Shown piece by piece: positions 11,544 through 22,492 of a stretch of 64,000 nucleotides of DNA; the stretch's first letter is position 1, and every line of letters begins with the position of its first letter. A program made the translations under genes and the position numbers. The DNA is from Sodiomyces alkalinus F11 (taxonomy: Eukaryota > Ascomycota > Sordariomycetes > Glomerellales > Plectosphaerellaceae): NCBI RefSeq assembly GCF_003711515.1, contig NW_021167088.1, positions 1,263,769-1,327,768 on the forward strand, given 5' to 3'. Below the pieces are notes generated by a model. It was given only the letters and a program-made list of their open reading frames with translations, searched no databases and was not told the DNA's origin.

Positions 11544-12893
11544 ATGCGGAGCTCAGCACGAACCACGACGACCGCCCTGGCGCGTCACTTGAACGCCGTC
11601 TTCCCGACGTCTTCCTTTCCAGCCTGCACCCGGTGTCGTGCTCCTAAACCACACACTCCACGGCTCTTCTCCCTCACTGCCTCAAGCCGCTCACCTTCCA
11701 ACTTCGTAAGCCCTCCCCCACCACCGTCATCAGGCTATGCGGCCCTCCCTTCCCGCCGCCTCATCTCCATCGCTGGCCCCGATGCACCCAAGTTTCTCCA
11801 GGGTGTCATAACCGCCAGCATCACCGGACCGGAAGCCGAACCTCGGAAGTCCGGCTTCTACACGGCTTTCCTCACCGCCCAAGGCCGCATCCTCTTCGAC
11901 GTCTTCATCTACCCAGACACCCTGGGCATCTTCCACGCCAACAACCCCTCCGACCCATCCGCCGAGCCAGGCACCGCCTTCCTCATCGAAGTCGACGCCG
12001 CCCAAGCCTCAAGCCTAACCCGGCACATCCGCCGCTACAAGCTCCGCGCGCGCCTAAACGCCCGCCTCCTCGACGACGCCGAAGCCACGGTCTGGCACGC
12101 CTGGAACGACCCCGCCGGCGGCGCGGCCCTCCCGCCGCTCGACGCCCTGGCCGCCTCGGCGCCCGCCGACTCGGCCCTCGCGCTCGACACGCGCGCGCCC
12201 GGCATGGGCGTCCGGTTCGTGCACCGCGGCGTCGAGGCCCCGCCGCTGCTCGACCTCGACGAGTCCACCGAGGCCGCCTACACGGTGCGCCGCTACCTCT
12301 TCGGCGTGCCCGAGGGCCAGCACGAGCTGGTGCGCGAGCAGGCCCTGCCGCAGGAGAGCAACGTCGACGTCATGGGCGGCGTCGACTACCGCAAGGGGTG
12401 CTACGTCGGGCAGGAGCTGACCATACGGACCAAGCACCGCGGCGTCGTGCGGAAGCGCGTCCTGCCCTGCGTGCTGTATGGTTCCGAGGACCCTGTGCCG
12501 CCGACGGAGCTCGCGTACCGGTCGGAAGGTGCGGGCGCGGCGTCCGTCCGGGCCGAGGACGTCCCCGGGGAGGCGAAGATCGAGTCGGTGGATAAGAGGG
12601 CGCGGAACCCGGGCAAGTGGCTTCGCGGGGTCGGGAATATCGGGCTGGCGCTGTGTCGACTGGAGACCATGACGGACGTGGCGGGGCCTCTGCCCACGTC
12701 TTCGTACAAGTCCACGGACGAGTTCAAGATCGAGTGGGAGGCTGGGGAGGATGAAGCGGGCGAGAAGACGGACGGTGGGAGCGTCATGGTGAAGGCCTTT
12801 GTGCCGAATTGGTTACGAGCGGCGCTGGATGCCCAGGCGGCCCAGGCCCAGGGCAAGTCGCAGTCGCAGCCGCAGACCGAGGCTACAGAGTGA
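11544..12893 (+). CDS. CAF17: mitochondrial iron-sulfur cluster assembly factor IBA57/CAF17
   Basis: Intronless, 449 aa. It belongs to the GcvT/YgfZ-like family, which in mitochondria works with ISA1/ISA2 in the late steps of [4Fe-4S] cluster assembly for aconitase, lipoate synthase and similar enzymes (family knowledge). Sequence evidence: the first 35 residues are Arg/Ser/Thr-rich with no acidic residue, as expected for a matrix-targeting peptide. The domain starts around LISIAGPDAPKFLQGVITAS. The family signature KGCYVGQE lies at residues 284-291, followed by LTIRTKHRGVVRKRVLP. The length is normal for fungi. The C-terminal tail is Gln/Ala-rich (AQAAQAQGKSQSQPQTEATE). The start is the first ATG of the frame. 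Confidence is high. Confidence 0.95.
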   Translation: MRSSARTTTTALARHLNAVFPTSSFPACTRCRAPKPHTPRLFSLTASSRSPSNFVSPPPPPSSGYAALPSRRLISIAGPDAPKFLQGVITASITGPEAEPRKSGFYTAFLTAQGRILFDVFIYPDTLGIFHANNPSDPSAEPGTAFLIEVDAAQASSLTRHIRRYKLRARLNARLLDDAEATVWHAWNDPAGGAALPPLDALAASAPADSALALDTRAPGMGVRFVHRGVEAPPLLDLDESTEAAYTVRRYLFGVPEGQHELVREQALPQESNVDVMGGVDYRKGCYVGQELTIRTKHRGVVRKRVLPCVLYGSEDPVPPTELAYRSEGAGAASVRAEDVPGEAKIESVDKRARNPGKWLRGVGNIGLALCRLETMTDVAGPLPTSSYKSTDEFKIEWEAGEDEAGEKTDGGSVMVKAFVPNWLRAALDAQAAQAQGKSQSQPQTEATE

Positions 12894-13131
12894 AGGTCGT
12901 ACGCATGGCTTGATTGCAGCCGTATAAACTTTCATGTGTACAACTCGTGATCAGCTGTATATTATCATGTTGGAATTGATCTAGCGTGGAAATGAGAAAA
13001 AGGGTATCGCGAACTCTATACTAAATGAAGTTTCCATGCTTGCTCCCCATGCCAAATCATCTTGATGCGTTCCGTATTCGAGGCATGCAAGTCGCATGTC
13101 GTAAAATGGCCGCCCCCAAAGCCCCCTTTTG

Positions 13132-13348
13132 CTACCCGTCTTTCATTTCCACCTCTGTAGGTTGTGTCTGGGTTGATCGCGGGGGTGCCTCGCCCTGGGT
13201 TGGCGCCTGTTCTTGTTGCCCCTGTGCCTGTGCTTGTGCCTGTTGCTTCGCCAACTTCTCAGCATCTCGTCTCCTCTGCACAGCAATCATCCGAGCCTTC
13301 AGATCCTCCCATCTCGGGGGACCAGCCGGCGCCGAAGCGGGAGCCGTG

Positions 13349-13379
<31 letters not shown>

Positions 13380-14067
13380 TAGCCTCGTCTTCCCCGCTCC
13401 CGCGTTTCGACTCCTCACTCTCCCCAACGCCATTTTTATAGTACCCCGCCTTCCCCGCCCTCCTCCTCGCCTTCTTCTCCGCCTTCCGCCTCCTAACCTC
13501 GTCAAGCAGAGCCTGCAGTTCCCTCAACCGATCGTCGTCCTCGTCCTTGTCCTCCTCCCGCGCCTGCTCCCGGGCCATGCGCTCCAGCTGCTCGCGCTTA
13601 AACCGCTCCGCCTCCTCAACCATACGCCGGCGACCTTCCTCGGCAAGCCGCGCCTTCTCGCGCTCCAGCTGCGCGGCGCGTTCTCGTTCCTCGGCGCGCC
13701 GCCGCTTGGCCTCGTTCTCCGCCGCCTCGAGCTCGTCGATGAGCCGCTTGCGGTGGCCCTCTACCTTGGAGCGCTCCTGGGCCCGGAGGCGCTGGGCGCG
13801 CCGCGCCGCGTCGTAGGCCCCGCGGGCCGAGGTGTCGAGGAGCACGTCGCGCGCCGTCTCGAGGAGGTCCCATTTGTCCGGGTCGAAGGCCGTGCCCGCT
13901 TTGTCGGGGTGGTGTTTTAGGGAGGCTTTGCGCCATGCGCGGTGGACGGCCTTGGCGTCTAGGGAGGCGGTTGCGTCGTCATTTTCGTCGAGGCCGACGA
14001 GGGCGTAGAGGTCGATGTTACGGGAGGCGAGGTCGCTCGCTTTGGTGAGGAGTTCTTTCGCCTCCAT
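13132..14067 (-). CDS. cwf23: J-domain protein, DNAJC17/Cwf23 type (spliceosome-associated)
   Basis: The J domain begins near the N-terminus (NIDLYALVGL, then AWRKASLKHHPDKAG with the essential HPD, then LLETARDVLLDTSARGAYD). A long charged coiled coil follows (RRAQRLRAQERSKVEGHRKR and on through many Glu/Arg heptads). Near the C-terminus are a poly-Gln run from CTG/CAG triplets (13359-13380 region) and WEDLKARMIAVQRRRDAEKL. This order matches human DNAJC17 and yeast Cwc23/Cwf23, which bind the spliceosome and help the Ntr1-Prp43 disassembly step (family knowledge). I see no clear RNA-recognition motif, which DNAJC17 has. I chose ATG 14067 (MEAKELLTKA), which aligns with the DNAJC17 start. 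An in-frame ATG at 14166 would add 33 residues and cannot be excluded. Confidence 0.85.
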
Positions 14068-14167
14068 TGGAAGGTGAGTATCGGGCGGGATGTCCACTTG
14101 AATGGAAGGGTAGGAGAGGATATCAAGACGAAGTGCTTCGGCGACGGTTTGCTGAAAGGTTTTCAAG

Positions 14168-15244
14168 TGGAGCCGGCTCGTTGGTTATGGCAGAGGTGAT
14201 GTGGGATTGGAAGTCCGAACGTACTCTGTAGAATCAACACTGAAGCTTGAAGTTGTTGGGTGCTGGAAACGAGTTTGCTGATTAGATAAGCAAGTAAGGT
14301 ACGTACTGAGCAAGGTAGTCCACCATGTTAGACGGCCAGGGCATCAAGAAATGACAACAAAGAATCCCAGTCATGATATTTTCATGTTTTTGGAATCTTT
14401 ATTTAGAGTTCGAGTCCGTGGCTTCCCCGCTTTAAAAATTAAAATACATATTCGTCTTGCCATGGGTGAAGGCGTGGTGCGGGATCATAAGAACGAGCGA
14501 GACAGGCGCGCAGCGTTATTCTTCCAACGATGTCAGTTACCCAAGCTCATCGGAATTACATGTCAGGGGTGATTGAGAACGTCGATTGCGGCTCTGTCTG
14601 ACACTCGCTTCAAGTTCAACTTGCTGAAAGACGTCTAGTCAGGAGTTGCAAGTGAGGGAGTGGCCCAACTAGACGTCCCGTCCCCATGTTCTTTGAAAGT
14701 TGTTTTTGACGGGCGGGAGGGTTACCGTGACTGCAGCATTGCTACTAGGCCAGTCGTAATATCAAGGGAAGACGCTGGCCATAGTTGTAGGAACGGGGCC
14801 AAGCAGTCTGATATCCGAATCATGTCGAGTATTCAATGGCCGGCTTGCGAGCGTCCTGAGAATGAACGTTGAGAAACAGTTTTGCCCTGGAGGTAGCTAT
14901 ATCGACGATATTTGCGTTACGGGGCATAAGAAAGGCGTAAGAAAGGAGAACCCGAAAAGAAAAGAATACAGCTAAGAGGCTGGAAATAAAAAGGAGAGAA
15001 GCTTTTGATCATATGGGAAACTATACAAACAAAAAGAATACACCTAACAGATCAATGAAACCTGCGGCAGGAGCAAGCACATGCTTTTCAGGCAAAGCCG
15101 ACGAGACGAAATCATTGGAACATTGCAAGCGGCATTCAATTAACGGATGCGACGCCCATCCGAGACGAACACGCCAACTAGGGAATCAGGGTGTCTGTTG
15201 ATGTACAATGCCTAGTCCACGACTGGCTTCTATACGCCTCTCCT
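14168..15244. other. intergenic region
   Basis: Between the divergently ending J-protein gene and the 3' end of ATP16. A GTACGTAC-type motif lies near 14299. Only short frames, and nothing recognised. Confidence 0.5.
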
Positions 15245-16157
15245 CTATTTCAGGACAGCCTGGAGGCTCTCAAGGACCTGGACGACGTCAGTTGGCTATC
15301 TCATAACAACGGGAGCGGGGCCTCGACAAGCCTCCCGCAGGTTGCACGGAGCATAAACATACCTCCAGCTCAATCTTGGCCTCGGCAACATCCTGCTCGC
15401 TGGCGTTGCCGCTCACCACCTTCTGGGCCTCGGCGATCTGCGCCCGGACGGCCTCAGCACTGAAATCCTCCAGGGGGTAGCCCTCGACGGCGTTGATGCT
15501 CAACACCGAGTTCGGCTGGACGACGGCGAATCCACCGGACACTAAGCCATTGACACTTTGTTAGCCATCTATTTCGCCCCGCACAATCTTGAAGCTCAAG
15601 TCCCGCCCGGCATGGCGAATGGCTGCCATTGGGGAAATGACGAAAGTAGAGTATGATGGCGGTGCGCGACATACGGAAGAACTGCTTGCTGGGCCCGCTC
15701 TCTTCCACAACCTCGACAAGACCGGGCTTCAGCTGCTCAATTGAAGGAACGTGGTTGGCGAGGATGCCCATCTCGCCCGACTCGGCGGGGAGGTTGACCT
15801 GGACGACGTCCTGGGACTTGTAGATAGACTGCAGACGAAATTGCGGCAATTAGCTTGATTCGCTCTCCGACCGGCCTGTCCTTGTTCGTAGCCAATGGGG
15901 CGTCGGCGGCGACGATATCAATCGCACGGGGGACAGGATGTGGAAATTCGCGTTCGTACCTGGTGGGGGAGCGACAGGCTCAGCTTGATCTTTAGGAGAG
16001 GTTAGCAAATGGCCGATATCAGACGAGTCGGGGGGAGGGCTGGACTTGAGCTTGCCTTGTCGGGGACAGCATCCGCGTAGGTGCGGCGCTGAAGAGGGGC
16101 CCTAATGGCAGCAGGGCGTGCTCGGAGAGCCGCGCGCGCGAAGCGGAGGGAGTTCAT
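15245..16157 (-). CDS. ATP16: mitochondrial F1-ATP synthase delta subunit
   Basis: Rebuilt from five exons: 16056-16157, 15960-15989 (30 nt), 15675-15828, 15363-15541, 15245-15277, giving 165 aa, the usual fungal length. The product sits in the central stalk of F1 with gamma and epsilon (homolog of bacterial epsilon). It has an Arg/Ala-rich mitochondrial presequence (MNSLRFARAALRARPAAIRA). The core contains KIKLSLSLPHQSIYKSQDVV, then the beta-sandwich motif GEMGILANHVPSIEQLKPG, then SGGFAVVQPNSVLSINAVEG. The C-terminal helices end IELEVLESLQAVLK. Introns 2-4 have GT donors (GTACGA, GTATGT, GTATGT) and branch points such as GCTAAC. Intron 1 starts GCAAGC, so it is a GC-AG intron. Every junction keeps frame. 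Confidence 0.95.
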
Positions 16158-18887
16158 GATGGGCTGGCGGGAGGGGGGGAATTGACGTCTGTTGCTGAAG
16201 GAAACCTTCCGGTGAAGTCGGGACAGGAATCTTTCGGTTGATGGGGTTCGCGATTCGGTTAGCGGGAGGATTTTCAGTCACGAGTAGTATCACGTGGTTT
16301 TGTTGACTTCAATAAGCAGATAAGCTTGTGTTCGGCTAATTTATCGGTTTGACTAGTATATGCCGTTATATATTCAAGTAACGCATTTAATGGTATATTG
16401 AAGCAAGCTTGTTGTGGGCTGGGCATCCAAACATTTGCAGGTGGAAAGGGGATTTCTCCGGAAGTGGGTGTGAAGATGCAACAGAATCGGGTAGGTAAGG
16501 TATCAATCATTCCTGTCTTCGCGACTTGCCATACCGTGTTCACCCCAAAACTAGAATCAGATGGGGCAAAAAAACCTGCTCGGACAATGAGAACGGACGA
16601 GAGATGTCGATTCCTCCAAGAAAATCAGCTTGTGTGACGCAATTCTGGTGTGCAACTGGCCAGGCGTCTTACTTTCAACATCGAGGTCCTTCATCACAGG
16701 TTCTTCCGACCGGGCCAAACTTGTGCAATCAGTTCGAGCTGTCTCACAGTCCATCAATCGTCTTGCCCTCACAACTCACGAGACAGCTCTATCCTGCCAA
16801 ACAAGGCAGCTAGCTGATCCCTGACAATCCCATGATTGCCCGATAGGCGACACACATATCTAACCAGCAGCATTTTCGCAGTGCTCTGTTCGCGCCCATT
16901 CCCACTCTCCGGAATCGCGTCCGGGCAAAGCCGTCCTGTGAGCACCGCCGTTGGGTATCACAGCCTGCCGAGATTCGGTATGCTAGTACGCTTTTGGGAG
17001 GATGCATTTGGTTGCTGCCAAAGTGGCGTGACAAAACCCCGCGCTCTCAGCGTTTGGCTTGGCTACCTCCTGACCATTTTCATTCCTTCTTGGCTCTACA
17101 AAGTGTAGTATTGGATGTCACCGCCCTCCGTTTTCCTGCGTTTTTCTGCGTTTTCCTGGGGTTGTTATGAAGCCTGTGGGACGCAGACGTGGGGGTTCGT
17201 GCCGTCGTCGTGCTTGTACGCATGACCCTAATAACTTGTGTCCCAGTCCATGTGGCACCTCCTTCAACCTTCGAATGCGAATACATGGACGGGAAGCAAG
17301 GTCACAAGTAATACGGATGGATACTCTTTATCACTCTGCACTCACGTACCGACATGGGGATGAGGAAGTTTCTTGAGATTGGAAAACCGACAACAGGCTA
17401 GGAAACGCAGATGAGTCGCTGCGAAATATCCGTTTCCCCCAACTTTCAATCCTATAACGGTCCTCAGTCTGGGACCCTTGAGGCTTCGAGGCTTCTGATG
17501 TGACCACCACCGAGACGTCCCCCAGGGACGACGAAGTTCATGGTATCTAAACGCTGACAGTTTCACGCACTGTTCACCGTATTGAGGCTTTTGGGCTTTG
17601 TCGGTTACAGTGTAGTCCTCCTGCAAGGAGGCGTCTAGCGTGCTTTTATTAGCACGAAGCAAGACGTGCGCGGCGAGGGGTAGCTCACTGTTCCATTCCC
17701 CTTCAGGTCTGTTGCGACAAGGCCAAGCGCGCGAACTACAGTCCTTCTCGTTGTACGAATGATTGTGTTTTATTTTACTTCATTTGTTTGGTGCCGCTGA
17801 AACCGGCCCTCTACCTAATCCCCGGCGGAAAGGGCAGCGCCGTTCGTGGTTACATGGTTTCGCCTAGGTAGGGAGTTTCTTGTCCCCCCGAGCAATGCGG
17901 GGGGTCTGGCACTGCAAGTGAAAGATGCTGGAATGCTCTGGTCGCGGAAATGCGATGCCGAAGGCGGGGTCACAGAAGTCCATGCACGTAGATTCGTAGC
18001 GTGGGGTCAATCGCCGTAACTTGTGCGATCAACTGGCTTGCTTCGGCTTCCACGCCGATTCCTTGTATGTATGGAGAAACCTGGGGAAGGAAAGAAAGGT
18101 GTCGAGCTGTAACGGTAAGTAATCTTCGGACTTACAGGACAAAAGAGAAAGAAAAATAGAAAGAAAAGAAACGCTCCTGTTGTCGTCGTCGTTATGGCTT
18201 GTTTGTTGGCTGCGTATCCTCCAAGACCAAATAGACTCTTCAGACATACGATCTGTGAGGCTCGAAACTCGTGAGAGTGTGGTAATCATGAGTGTCAAGA
18301 AGCTGCATCACGGCTCCGAGCCAGCTCAAGGCAAATCGGAAGTGAACTGTCTCAACATGTCCAACTTCGTTCGAAGTAGTACCTGCATCAAGGGGCCAGT
18401 TCGTCTTCACTGGCAGAGCACACATGGCGGTGTCCAACTTGAGGATAGTTGTCTCTCGTCCTATCTCTTGGCCCCCCCCAGGAGCCATGTCAGCGGACCA
18501 AAACGAATGCAGCCACCGAAATGCGAATCGCCGGGGTATGACAGATAACGTCATGAAGGGATCTCTGTCTGGGCTTCGTTCCGTTCTCATAGCTGAGGCG
18601 CACGAAGGAATTACCTACGATGACACGAAATGTTGTCCACGTCGTCCCTGTAACACTGTTTCACGCAATACCCCTAAATCGATACTACGAAGTAGTTACT
18701 AGGCACATTCTTGAGGGGATGGGAAACACTGCGGATATGTCCTCCCCAAAAATTGACAGGATGTGCTTGCTCTCAATATAAATCGTGCTTCGCAGACGCT
18801 GGAGAAGGAACGTGGTGGAGCGAGCCGCAGCGGCGCTTCCCGAGTTGAGATGGAAGAGCTGCATTTCACGACCGAAATAACAACCGC
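16158..18887. other. gene-poor region
   Basis: No gene recognised on either strand. Short unrelated frames only. A small GC stem-loop (CCCCCCG, 7-nt loop, CGGGGGG) lies near 17884-17905. The first part is the ATP16 promoter and leader. Confidence 0.45.
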
Positions 18888-18968
18888 GGCAAGGTGGCGG
18901 AGTGGTTAACGCGACAGCCTGCTAAGCTGTTTCCTTCGGGAGCGTGAGTTCGAATCTCACCCTTGTCG
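18888..18968 (+). tRNA. tRNA-Ser(GCU), second copy
   Basis: 81-nt class II tRNA. Acceptor GGCAAGG/CCTTGTC with discriminator G. Anticodon stem ACAGC/GCTGT around CTGCTAA, anticodon GCU. B box GAGTTCGAATC. A T5 Pol III terminator lies a few bases downstream, and a very T-rich tract follows to about 19130. It differs from the copy at 8043-8123 only by a C-G pair in place of a T-A pair in the anticodon stem. Confidence 0.96.
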
Positions 18969-21900
18969 AATTCTTTTTGTCTTTTCCCTTCGGGTCTCCG
19001 CCGACCAAGAGTCTTTTTTTTATTATACATGGACTTTTTTTTCTTTTTCTTTCCACCTTCTTTTTATCTCTTTACATTATTTATTTACTTTATTTCTGTT
19101 TTATTTCTGTATTGGGGTTTTTTTTGACGAATTCGGTGGTGTACTAATTAGAGATCCGTCCTATAATTAAATTACATTCTCCCGTACATGGGTAAGGTAT
19201 GTCTTTGTCATGTGCGTAGGGAAGTAATACAACGTACTTGTTTCCGGGTGGTAAACGTCGAGGTGTTCAACCAAGCTGCGATATACGTTGTAATTACTAT
19301 TGACGACTAATTTCAGCCTGTCAGCTCAAGACATGCTCTGGACCCAGCAGGATCAGGGTTTCGTTCTACACGTACAAATCGAAGACAAGAGACAAGACAT
19401 CAACAGCCTGCAGCTCAAGCTGTTGTCGGTTTTAATTACGGATAGAGTACTGATTTTCAAAACCAGGGAAGACCACGCAAATTGGACTCCAGGGAGTGCG
19501 AGCTAATTTCACTGTGCGGATTGATGGTTTGCGGTAAAGTGAGCACAGAGGCTGGGAAGTGATTTCCAGCTTTGAGACAAGGGGAGAGACAAGTGGTGAA
19601 AGCCTCACACCGAAACGGGCTGGCGCAACGCCGACCGTTTTTAGCCCTCTCCTGGACGAACCCCTGAACGCGCGCCGATGTGGTCGCGTCGATCGGGGTG
19701 CAAGGGTTCAAACAGTGTACAACGTACAGGTACACGTATCACGGCGGGGCAACAAATCAACAGCCACCTACCAACGGTCAAAATGAATTGAGGCGAAAAA
19801 AAAAGGGGGGGAAAGTGTGTGAAGACGTTCTTTGGAATAATGACCAATACCAATCCTGTCTCGCCGTCACGAATCAGGACATTGTACGGTTATGCCGTTC
19901 TGTTTGTTCTTTGCTCCTTGTTCTTTGGCGCGGAAGGACTTGGCCTCGGCTGCGACTTGCAGCTCGCAGCGCAGGGTCGACGATCGAGAATTCGAATTCC
20001 GCAAAATCCCGCAACCCCTCGGCGTAGCGTTTCTTGGCGGGGGTTGCTTGACCCTTTCGAGGTCCTTGCACCAGGCTAACGACGTGACGGACAGCATTCG
20101 TGCTGCACGTCCCACTGGGCCTTGGGAAAGGATGGGCGGTGTAAATCGGCAGAGCAATGCCGAGCCAAGTTGCCCGTCGTTACCAAGCCCAGAATGGTCC
20201 CATGATACAAAGTGATTTATTAGTGTGCGAATAACTTGATCTTAAATACCAAGGGAAGAGTGGCATTGGGAGCGTCCCCCCACTGTTGAGACATTTATTT
20301 GAATATCTTGCTAATTTCGTGGACCGGCGGCGGATTAATTATGTTTGGTACGCCAGCAGAATCCCGAACGTGGGGTGCGTAAACGAGTCGATCATTTGTG
20401 GATGTCGGGACCCTTTACAAATTACGGTGCTTCGTATGCGGGCTTCGAATTCAAAATGTTTCATTCAGATGGTCCTGTAGATAACGAAGTCATAATGAGT
20501 GATGTGTCAAAGCTGCTGCGTACGGCGTGGTCTGGACAAAGAGCGACCGAGGCTGTCTACGTATGCTTTCGCTGCGCAAGAAGACTAAGAAGTTATCCGT
20601 AAGCATCATCTCCGCGGCCGAGCCACGTATTTTCTGCGTGTCGCTGCAAATGGCGGTGCATTGGGTGGTGGGCCTGGCTGGGGGAGCGCCAGAAGCGGCT
20701 GTACCTATTCGTAGTGATTATCACTCCGTAATTCTTACGAAGTACAGGCTATCGATCAGGACTAAGGAGTCAGCAATGGGTCCTGCACAGGGCTGTCCTG
20801 TTAGTTACCACTGCATATCAGAAACCCGGGCGACAATCCCCCGTATGACCTGACTTACCCCCACCTTGGCAAACGGAACTTGATGTACGCTGTACCGTGC
20901 ATGCTTCTGCAAAGTAGAATATGCCAGCAATAAGATTACAGTATGTATCAAGGATTCGTACAGTATCCGATGACAACTGCATCGACCGCATTCTCTTCCG
21001 TTACAATACATCGTCCAGGAACTAGGTACCTAGGTACTGGACGTATTATTTGCTACGGACAAAATACAAGTTTCGTTGATAACAATATCCATCTCAGCCG
21101 AATAACAAGTCGTCTGCCCGACAAAATTCTTAGAAACCACTACCTAATTACTTGACACAGCGCAACACAAGCAAGGAAATATCATATGACGTATCAGCCG
21201 AACGATTGGATCAACACTATATATAATATTCTATGACAGAGAGAAGAAGTTAAGGTCGCAGAATTACCTAAGTTCTCGCGGTAGTAAAGAATAGCAGCCA
21301 GTACAAAGCTTCAGAGTATTTCAATATACAAACGGTAACGTAAATAAGGGGGGTTGAAAGGTTTTTTTTTCTTTTTTTCCCACCGTTTTTCCATTTTCCA
21401 CTTTTTTTTTATTTAATCCAGGAGGTGTGGGGGGCAAAACGGGGGGCACGGTGTCGTTGGCAAGAACTCCATTGGCTCCACGAGTGACACACTGTGCTGA
21501 CTTTCCGGCCACCCTCGACCGTGGGCCAATAACTTCGTCGATAGATGCGATGATACCGTATATGTCCGTCGTCCTTTGAACGGTAAGCCTCGACTACTTT
21601 GTACACCGTAAAAATACTGCACATAGTGTCGACGCATACTTTATACTGTACAAGAACAGGCTCGTTCTGGGATAGCCTGCGATTCGCCTCCATAGGTACT
21701 GTCTCGGGTCCGCTTGCCCTCCCCTGCCACTGAACTCTGACCCTCTGTGTTGACAAAGGCGGTCCATATTACGGCCACCCACCTCTAACCTTAACCAAGT
21801 TCTTTCCTCTTCGTATTTTACTCTTTTTCTTCGGATATCTTTCCTCTTCTTTTATCGTTATTCTGTCTACCGCCAGGAACGTTCTCGGGACGAAAAAAGT

Positions 21901-22492
21901 CTTCATCCTTTGGGTCTTCTCTTCCCGCCACTTGACCACGCCCATTCCCGACGTCATCGGGACTGTGGCAGCCCCAGCCAAATCCCTGGGAGGTCCTCTC
22001 TGCCTCTGCCAGCCCGCCTTCTGGGACTTGGGATGATCTTGCCGGTCATCGCCCTCGCCGCACACGGCACTTCGGCATCTTTGTCGTGTCTCGATCCTCG
22101 TTCCCACAATCTGTCAACTTTGACCCATTTGTGAACACCCTCTCTTTGACGGCATCTTTGTCACATCATACACAGCCACATTCGACGCGGAATGTTCGTT
22201 ATGCTCTGATAGAACCCGAGTCCGTCCCTAGGGGCACTAATGTTGCCTCCACGACTGTTCACTCTCCCGATTACACAACAGTCTTCCGATCTGCACTCGC
22301 CCTTTCATCGCGAGTCCTTTGAACACTCCAGCCCTTTTCTAGCTCTTTTCCGACCATTCTCTCTCCATCCTTCACTCGATCCAAGGCTGGTTTTTCCGAC
22401 ATCCTCCTCTTCTGTTAAAGCGCCGAAGCGTTTGAGAGAGTCACGACCAACACCCAAGTTTCGTTCCCAGAGGGAATAGAAAGCTCGCACCC
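18969..22492. other. gene-poor region and leader of the 765-aa gene
   Basis: A T-rich stretch runs 18970-19130. CTAGGTACCTAGGTAC sits at 21022-21037. From about 21780 to 22490 the sequence is strongly pyrimidine-rich (CTCTTTTCC, CCTCTTC), typical of fungal promoters and leaders. Several short upstream frames start in the leader. No gene recognised. Confidence 0.45.

Noticed and set aside
13355..13382. CTG/CAG repeat as a mobile or regulatory repeat
   Set aside because: It simply encodes poly-Gln in the J-domain protein, as do the repeats near 63533.
16158..22492. Possible transposon remnants in the gene-poor region
   Set aside because: No terminal repeats, no transposase or reverse-transcriptase motifs and no strong RIP-like TpA bias were visible by eye.
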